From: Lolium rigidum
Lineage: Eukaryota > Streptophyta > Magnoliopsida > Poales > Poaceae
Assembly: GCF_022539505.1 (NCBI RefSeq)
Contig: NC_061514.1
Location: 221,177,837 to 221,241,836, forward strand
DNA length: 64,000 nt
Direction of reading: 5' to 3'
In this document: positions 58,339-64,000 of the stretch, piece after piece
Layout of the letters: every line of letters begins with the position of its first letter
How positions within the stretch are numbered: the stretch's first letter is position 1
Made by a program: the position numbers and the translations under genes
The notes under the pieces: model-generated
The model's input: only the letters and a program-made list of their open reading frames with translations
Database searches by the model: none
What the model was told of the DNA's origin: nothing

Positions 58339-59202
58339 ATGCCGCCTCGACGTGCACGCACCGGCAACAACAACAAAAACAACAACAACAACAACGACAC
58401 TGGCAACAACAATAATGATATGCAACAGATGTTGGCAGCACAGACACAGTTGATGCAAGTGATGACTCAGTTCATGGCGAACAACAATCAGAACCAGAAC
58501 AATAACAATAATAACAATTCGCATCCACATGTGGACATGCTCACAAGGTTTCTGAGGTTGAGGCCTGCCAAGTTCTCTAGTGCACCCGAGTCAATGATAG
58601 CTCTCGATTGGCTGCGTTCTGTGAGTAAGGATCTGGTAACTGTGGGATGTACGGATGAGGAGAAGGTGAGATTTGCTGCTCACTTGCTTGAAGGACCCGC
58701 AGCCTCTTGGTGGGACAATTTCCAGCATAACCCATCCTATTGATGGCATCACCTGGGAGATGTTCCAAGAGGGTTTTCGCACAGCTCATGTTTCATCTGG
58801 AGTTATGAGCTTGAAGAGAAGGGAGTTCCGCAACCTGCGACAGAACTACCGCACAGTGTCTGACTACATAGAGGATTTCAGCAATTTGGCACGCTATGCG
58901 CCAGAAGATGTGGATACTGATGCAAAGAGGAAAGAGAGATTTTTGGATGGATTGAATGATGAGCTTGCTGTTCAACTGTCAGTGGTTCATGTTCCTGATT
59001 TCCAGACACTGATGGACAAAGCTAGAATCCTTGAGGGAAAGAAGAAGCAAGCTGAGAACCGCAAGAGGAAGCACAACAACTACAACTCAGGGCCGCAAAA
59101 GAAGGCACGCACATTCAATGATGGGAATGGAAATTCTGGACACCACAAACATGGAAGCAACGGACACAACAACCATGGAGGAAATGGCCGCCACCATAAT
59201 GG
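58339..59202 (+). pseudogene. Element L gag, frameshifted and interrupted by M
   Basis: Start MPPRRARTGN at 58339, the usual MPPRR-type gag start of chromovirus-like (Tekay type) elements. The N-terminus is dominated by asparagine runs from AAC/AAT repeats (58363-58520). The gag core follows: MLTRFLRLRPAKFSSAPESM and WLRSVSKDLVTVGCTDEEKV, GPAASWWDNF, then a frame change at about 58725-58745, and EMFQEGFRTAHVSSGVMSLK with FRNLRQNYRTVSDYIEDFSN and ERFLDGLNDELAVQLSVV. A basic His/Gly/Asn-rich tail (59050-59200) precedes the point where M inserted. The zinc knuckle and everything after are beyond M, off-window. Confidence 0.85.
59198..59202. repeat. Target-site duplication of element M, left copy (AATGG, candidate)
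   Basis: Five bases before the edge of the M LTR. The other copy would be off-window, so this is a prediction. Confidence 0.4.
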
Positions 59203-60363
59203 TGTTGCGGTCAGAAACACACCGGCGAGCAACGACGGGCAACACAGTAGAGCCGGGAGGCTCCCAGGACTGCGGCTGGCCCTGGTCCCTCGAGCGACGG
59301 CCCGCAAAGCCTCGTCACGCACGTCCGATGCTGGTGCAAGGGCGTGCCACCTGACCTATACCTGGTCAGGAAGGTGATAGATTTGCTTCACTTAGTGTCC
59401 TGCATGGCATACACGTAAACATTAAATACGAGCCTCGATCGGCTCTCACGTTGTCCTGTGAATCGGCTCAAGGAGCCGATCCACCCATAATTCGTATGAG
59501 GTATACGATCAATGGTGGTCCTGCTTGATCAATATAGAGCTAAAACGACCTACGACGATTTAGGGTTTTCACCACATAATCGGAACATCCTACGCGTGAT
59601 TGAGCTTGGCAGCCACGCACGGTGATAATAAACCGACCCTAGACAAGGCCTAAAAACCAACATGAAGTTGATCCCCGGAACATCTCATCTAGGGCTAGCA
59701 AACTACACCCTACGTGCTACTCGGATCCTTCAACCCGTTTGCAAGGCCTAACTATGCAGATATTAAACTAATCCTTGAAGAACAAGGAGCAATCATAACA
59801 GATCGGATCTACTAAACAATGATCAACCGAGGTGCCGCCCTTACACCTAAGATAGGTGTAAGGGCGGCTAGACGTCTAAGGGTTGCATGGACGAAAGCAT
59901 ATGATACGATGAAACAATGCTAACCCTAACACATCTATGATAACTACGTTGCTCGCCATCAACAAGGCTTCAAGCACGAGCAACGCTTGAACAACGAATA
60001 AACGTGTATCGCCTAGATCGCAAGATGCGATCTAGGCAGCATGATGCTTACCCGGAAGAAACCCTCGAAACAAGGGAGTTGGCGATGCGCCTAGATTGGT
60101 TTGTGATGAACGTGATTGTTGTTTTTCTCAATAACCCTAGATACATATTTATAGTCTGTGGACTTTCTAACGTGGGAATAATCCAACCGTGCACGAGCCA
60201 AATTCTATCTAACCGACACGTATCCTACTATATTTACAGATACACGGGCAAACTAGCCCAAACTTTGTATACAAGGCCGATTCATGTATTTCTTCCGTGT
60301 ATATTCTTCAAGCCCATCTTAACCGCGGCCCACCTCTGATCCGGTCAAATTCTGGTGATAACA
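59203..60363 (-). mobile_element. Element M, 3' LTR (1,161 bp)
   Basis: Minus-strand LTR from TGTTATCACCAGAATTTG (right edge 60363) to TCTGACCGCAACA (left edge 59203). It contains many CGGCTC/GAGCCGAT words and the inverted pair CGCCCTTACACCTA and TAGGTGTAAGGGCG (59836-59865), a 14-bp perfect hairpin. The interior lies to the right, as shown by the polypurine tract. Confidence 0.88.
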
Positions 60364-60378
60364 CATGCCCCCCTGGTT
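60364..60378 (-). other. Polypurine tract of element M
   Basis: Minus-strand AAACCAGGGGGGCATG directly before the LTR start TGTTATC. It fixes M on the minus strand. Confidence 0.7.
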
Positions 60379-60646
60379 TTGGAAATGATAATTTCAAAAC
60401 CACTCTGTTTTTTCTTCGTAGGGTCATGTCGTGGCAGAGCAGAACCGTCGCAGTATCCTTCATCATGGTGCCTTGCCTTATCAACTTCTCTGCAAGATTT
60501 GATAGCTTTAACATCACTTCCTCGGAAACCGTAGTGGCATTAAATCTCCACTATACCCCCCTTATTTAACTGTGCCGAACGCTCGCCTCTTTCCCCTTGT
60601 TCTGTTCCAACCATCGGCACCAAAAAAACCCTCTTTCCCTGTAGCA

Positions 60647-61119
60647 ATGTCTTCCTCTTCCTCCGTCTCATCATGCCTCTCTTTCCAATCTTCTTCCTCG
60701 AGCGAGCAAGAGTGGGACTTTGACTATGTGCCAGATGGCCCACCCGAGGCCCTCGTCGGGTCAGATGGTGACTTACCCCTGACCGATGGGGAGGACGACC
60801 TCCAGTTCCTCATCGAAGGGGAGCTGGAGAGCGAGAGCGAAGGCGACCTCCACTCCTGGGCGAACTTCACCTCCTCCGACGAGGAGGAGGAAGAAGAAGA
60901 AGAGGAGGAAGAGGAGGAAGAGGAGGAGGACGATTCCTCCTCCTCCGCTGGGTATCCGCCGGCGAAGCGCTTCCGTGCTTGGGCGGACAGCGAAGACGAT
61001 GATGATGACGAGGAAGAAGAGGCTCCGGCCGAGGGCTAGGGCAGCAGCGACGACGAAATCTCCGGAGGCAGCGCCGACGGCAGCTACGATGCCGACGATG
61101 AGGCCAGCGAGGATTAGTA
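60647..61119 (+). pseudogene. Element M antisense gene 1, acidic Ser/Glu-rich protein with one in-frame TAG
   Basis: Starts MSSSSSVSSCLSFQSSSSSE at 60647 and is read on the strand opposite to M. It is low-complexity and acidic: a serine-rich start, EWDFDYVPDGPPEALVGSDG, then a run of about 17 Glu followed by Asp, a basic patch PPAKRFRAW and further Asp/Glu runs. A TAG at 61037 interrupts the frame; the same frame then continues GSSDDEISGGSADGSYDADD to stops at 61114. I recognise the sequence type from ORFs inside cereal Gypsy elements but no function is known. TATTTAA near 60563 is the only TATA-like site upstream. Confidence 0.6.
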
Positions 61120-61451
61120 GTGTACGATTAGTAGCTCCTGAGCAATCGGCTCTTCTTTTGTTCTTCCTCTTTTGAGCAATCGGCTCTTCATTGTAAAAAC
61201 CCCTCTTATTAACGAAGAAGTGTTTCCAGTTAATTTTGCCGATAGTCAAAGTCAACCAATCCCCCAAAAGAGCCGATGGCATCGCATCGGCCTTTACCAT
61301 AAAACACGAGTAAGGCCATCCTAATTGCCCCTCCAAACGGTAACCTGCGACCTCCGTCTGAGAAAGCAACCTCGGATCCCCAAATCGCCGCCCAAGAAGC
61401 TCCACGAATCTCAGATCTCAACCGCGCCATCCCAACTCCACAGCGCATCAA

Positions 61452-64000
61452 ATGGCGGAATCATCCAACGCCAACGCCATGGTTTCCGGTCTGAAGGTAA
61501 TCCTTAACCGCCTCTTCGCCATTCGAATCAATGTTAGGATTAAACAACGAAACACCTGAATTAATGTCCTATTCCGTTATTAATTTTAGGTTTCGGACAT
61601 CCTGCCGCCGCATCCTTCTCTCCCAAACTCTATGTGTCTTGGCCCCCGTTCTTCCGAGAGTCCCGCTCACTTAATCTCATGCGAGGCCAATAGAATCCCC
61701 TTCGTGAACCGGAATTTAGATCCGACTTCCGGGCCGACCGCCCGCGAGCCCGGCCTAATTCTCTCGAAGGTTGGGTGGCATGGTACAATAGAGTGTCTAA
61801 AACCCATTATGCCACTCGGGAAACGATAGGGATAGCCGATGCTTTGTCATTATCATTGTCTCCTCTTGAAAAGAATGAGAACATTCTGAAAACTATCGGC
61901 TACTTTTGGTCTGATGCGCTGAATTGCTTCATGTTCGGCCATGGCCCCATGACACCAACTCTGTTGGACGTAGCCATGATCACAGGCCTGGATATTGCAT
62001 CCTCAAGCCCCTCTGCCTTTAAATTGCCAAAGGTCCCTTTCACCCTTTCCTCTAAAACAGAGTGTACAAGCTGGGGCGCCTACCTGAGGCGTTATATGAA
62101 AACCAAAGGCCCTGTGACAGAGAAAGAGCACACGGCCTTCTTGAACTTCTGGCTGGAGCACTTCATATTCTGTGGTCCTTCACTCGCCCCAACCAAGAAC
62201 TACCTTTCCCTGGCCTATGAACTCGCCAAAGGCACACAACTTGGCCTTGGCAATCTGTTCCTTGGAGAGGTCTATCGATCCCTTCAACTGATGTCTGTCA
62301 AACTGTTTTCCCAAAAGACGGTTAAAACAGAGGCCCCTCGGTGGTTTATTCGGTTATGGGCTCAGCTGTACTTTCAGAACCAGATCCCAAACTTCCCACC
62401 TTTGGCCACCTGCACCTTCCCAGATGCTAATGGGAAGGAGATTCGATGCACTAGCTATGGCCAAGCTCTGTAGCCTCCCAGGCAGCAGGCTGATCCCTAA
62501 GGAAGCAACAGAGTGGTTCAAGATCTTCTTCCAAGGCTTGGACAACCCCCTGTTCCTTCCTTACACTGAATCGGAGAACTTTGAGAATCCAGTCTCCTTC
62601 CGGTTAGACAGCCTTCGCCGATGACGCTAGCACCCGGCACTTGTGCTCTATCATGATCCGTCCTTGCTTTCTCCCAGCTTGGCATGAGTACCTCAAACAG
62701 GATCATCAAGCCTCGGTTATGAGTCTTACCAACCGGTGGTAGTAGCCCGGCAGCTTGGTCTCGGGCAAGTGCCCCCACACTTCTTTCTCCACCACCCGAC
62801 AGCAAGCGTAGCCGAGCTGCCTGACATCCTTACCGGCCAAAGGTGCTATACCTTCTTTGACGCTCTGGCCGTTCCAATTCCTCACAACCTCTGCTTCACC
62901 ATCACTACCGATGGTTTTGAGACTTCGTGGTCCATGTGGAAGACCCACGCCTTCAGAAGAGCTCTAGGACCGTTGCTGAAGCAACTTGATGCCGAATATG
63001 ACGTTCATGCACACCAGGTACCATTACATATAAATTTCTTGCAATGGCTCATGATGATTGTCTGTAACCTGGCTCTCGTCTATTGGCAGCAACAAGATGG
63101 CCCAGAGCCCACGCAAGCCGATGGCTCCCCCTTCAAATTCCTTCCACCAGCCCCGGTGGTTCTCTTCTGCCAGAGCTCGCCACCCCTGAAGAAGGTCATA
63201 ATGCAAAGCCAGCCGATTTCACCGTAATCGGCTCCCAAGAGTAAAGCATCCTCGGGGCCAGTTGCCCCCCGAGCCTCAATCCAAGCGAGGAAGGCAGTGA
63301 GGAAAGTAGCTGTCAGAAAGACCCTGAAGCGTAAAGCTCCTGCCCAAGAAAGCTCGCATGTAAGCTGACTCGTGCCTTGACTAAATTTATCTGTCCTCCC
63401 AGTCCTTCGCAACATGCTTGAACTTCTTTTACTGAGACTTCCACCGAAGAGAATTCCAGCGGGGAGGCACAGTCCAGCCAAAGGGACTCAAACCCGGGCA
63501 ACTCCGGGAGATCCACCACACAGAGTCAGACGGACTCGCCAGCGTCGGCTTCTGGGAAAAGGTCGACTCCCGAGCCTGTTGCTCCTCAAGCTCCGACCAA
63601 AACGGGATCACGCGTGAAGCGTCGATGTGTCAAAAGGGCTCGCAAAGACCCACGAGTTTCTTCGCCAAGACAGGAGGTTTCAAACGTAATTGCCTCACCA
63701 GTTCATATTTCATGCCGTCCCATTGCTACTTGGATCGACTCACCATTTCTTTTGCAGACTAATGAGACCTCTAGCGGGGACGTTGAAGAGGTATCGATGC
63801 CATCCGCCACGCTAGACCTAGCCACCTCGACGAGCGTGGCTGACCAAGTGGCTACCCTAGCCAAGTCCACCGAAAAGCCGATTATCACAACATCGGTTGC
63901 TCCTCCTACTTTGGGAGAGGTACACTCCACTCCCTTGGCTCTACCCTTTTCTTTGTTGTATACTAATACTGCTCTTGTTCGTCTGTCGTGGTTGTGATCT
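61452..64000 (+). pseudogene. Element M antisense gene 2, plant mobile domain (PMD) protein, broken and running off-window
   Basis: Read opposite to M. A short first exon MAESSNANAMVSGLK (61452-61496) ends at a GT donor; the next starts after TTTTAG at 61589. PMD follows: LEGWVAWYNRVSKTHY, FMFGHGPMTPTLLDVAMITG, GPVTEKEHTAFLNFWLEHFI, then after a frame change near 62455 LIPKEATEWFKIFFQGLDNP, and after another near 62730 VVVARQLGLGQVPPHFFLHH and CYTFFDALAVPIPHNLCFTI. An in-frame TAG lies at 61691, and the first junction is off by one base. Donor and acceptor-like sites at 63019 and 63090 suggest a further intron. The C-terminal part is basic (RVKRRCVKRARKDPR, 63614-63660) and Ser/Thr-rich. PMD proteins of the MAIL1/MAIN group act in silencing in Arabidopsis; the role of PMD copies in retrotransposons is not settled. 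Confidence in the domain is high; in an intact product, low. Confidence 0.78.

Noticed and set aside
60773..61405. 210-residue minus-strand frame opposite to the acidic M gene
   Set aside because: It translates the complement of Glu/Asp/Ser codons into Leu/Val/Phe runs; no domain.
1..64000. Host protein genes, tRNA or rRNA genes
   Set aside because: No block with conserved host-gene domains, cloverleaf boxes or ribosomal sequence was recognised outside transposable elements; a covariance-model and protein search would be the decisive check.

Overview
The window is repeat-rich intergenic DNA of a large-genome grass. The LTR families, long Gypsy LTRs, Athila-like non-autonomous elements, a TNP2-type CACTA element and antisense ORFs inside Tat-like Gypsy elements all suggest a Pooideae cereal (wheat, barley, rye or oat type). 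I see no convincing host gene, tRNA, rRNA or CRISPR array; every recognisable coding region belongs to a transposable element. Letters A to N below name the elements. They are my labels, not database families.

Left part (1-27472): a nest of LTR retrotransposons that runs off the left edge. G carries F, F carries E, E carries C, C carries B, and B carries both A and D. Only the right ends of G, F, E, C and B are visible. A (minus strand) has LTRs of about 5.46 kb around a 1.9 kb interior with no recognisable coding. D (minus) keeps a CGAAC target-site duplication (TSD) but has lost about 1.1 kb inside. C and D share LTR start and 3' interior but carry different coding modules. E is a plus-strand relative of C and D. 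F is a different LTR element with a retroelement ORF.

Middle (27473-47247): an unassigned stretch with a possible B3-like remnant, then I, a decayed minus-strand Tat-like Gypsy gag-protease element. The LTR of I is split by H, a complete plus-strand element (32177-41232; TSD CTTTC; LTRs about 98.5 percent alike). H encodes gag-protease on its own strand and a seven-exon gene on the opposite strand, and has no reverse transcriptase or integrase. A CACTA element starts at 42597, with a broken TNP2-like transposase gene and a 142-bp hairpin-forming tandem repeat, but no right terminus.

Right part (47248-64000): an Athila-like LTR piece (J), a GC-rich LTR-like stretch with promoter-like signals on both strands (K), a 100-N gap, an Athila-like gag-protease region (N), a Gypsy LTR-PBS-gag block (L), and inside L the 3' LTR of minus-strand element M. 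The visible interior of M carries two genes antisense to it: an acidic Ser/Glu-rich protein and a plant-mobile-domain (PMD) protein.

Two signals stand out. First, a triple-hairpin module, with matched changes on both arms, recurs in the LTRs of A, B and L and mostly in G. Second, H and M, unrelated at their LTRs, both carry antisense genes next to the 3' LTR. Many frames are broken by single-base indels; part of this may be assembly error, since the two D LTR copies differ almost only by indels.
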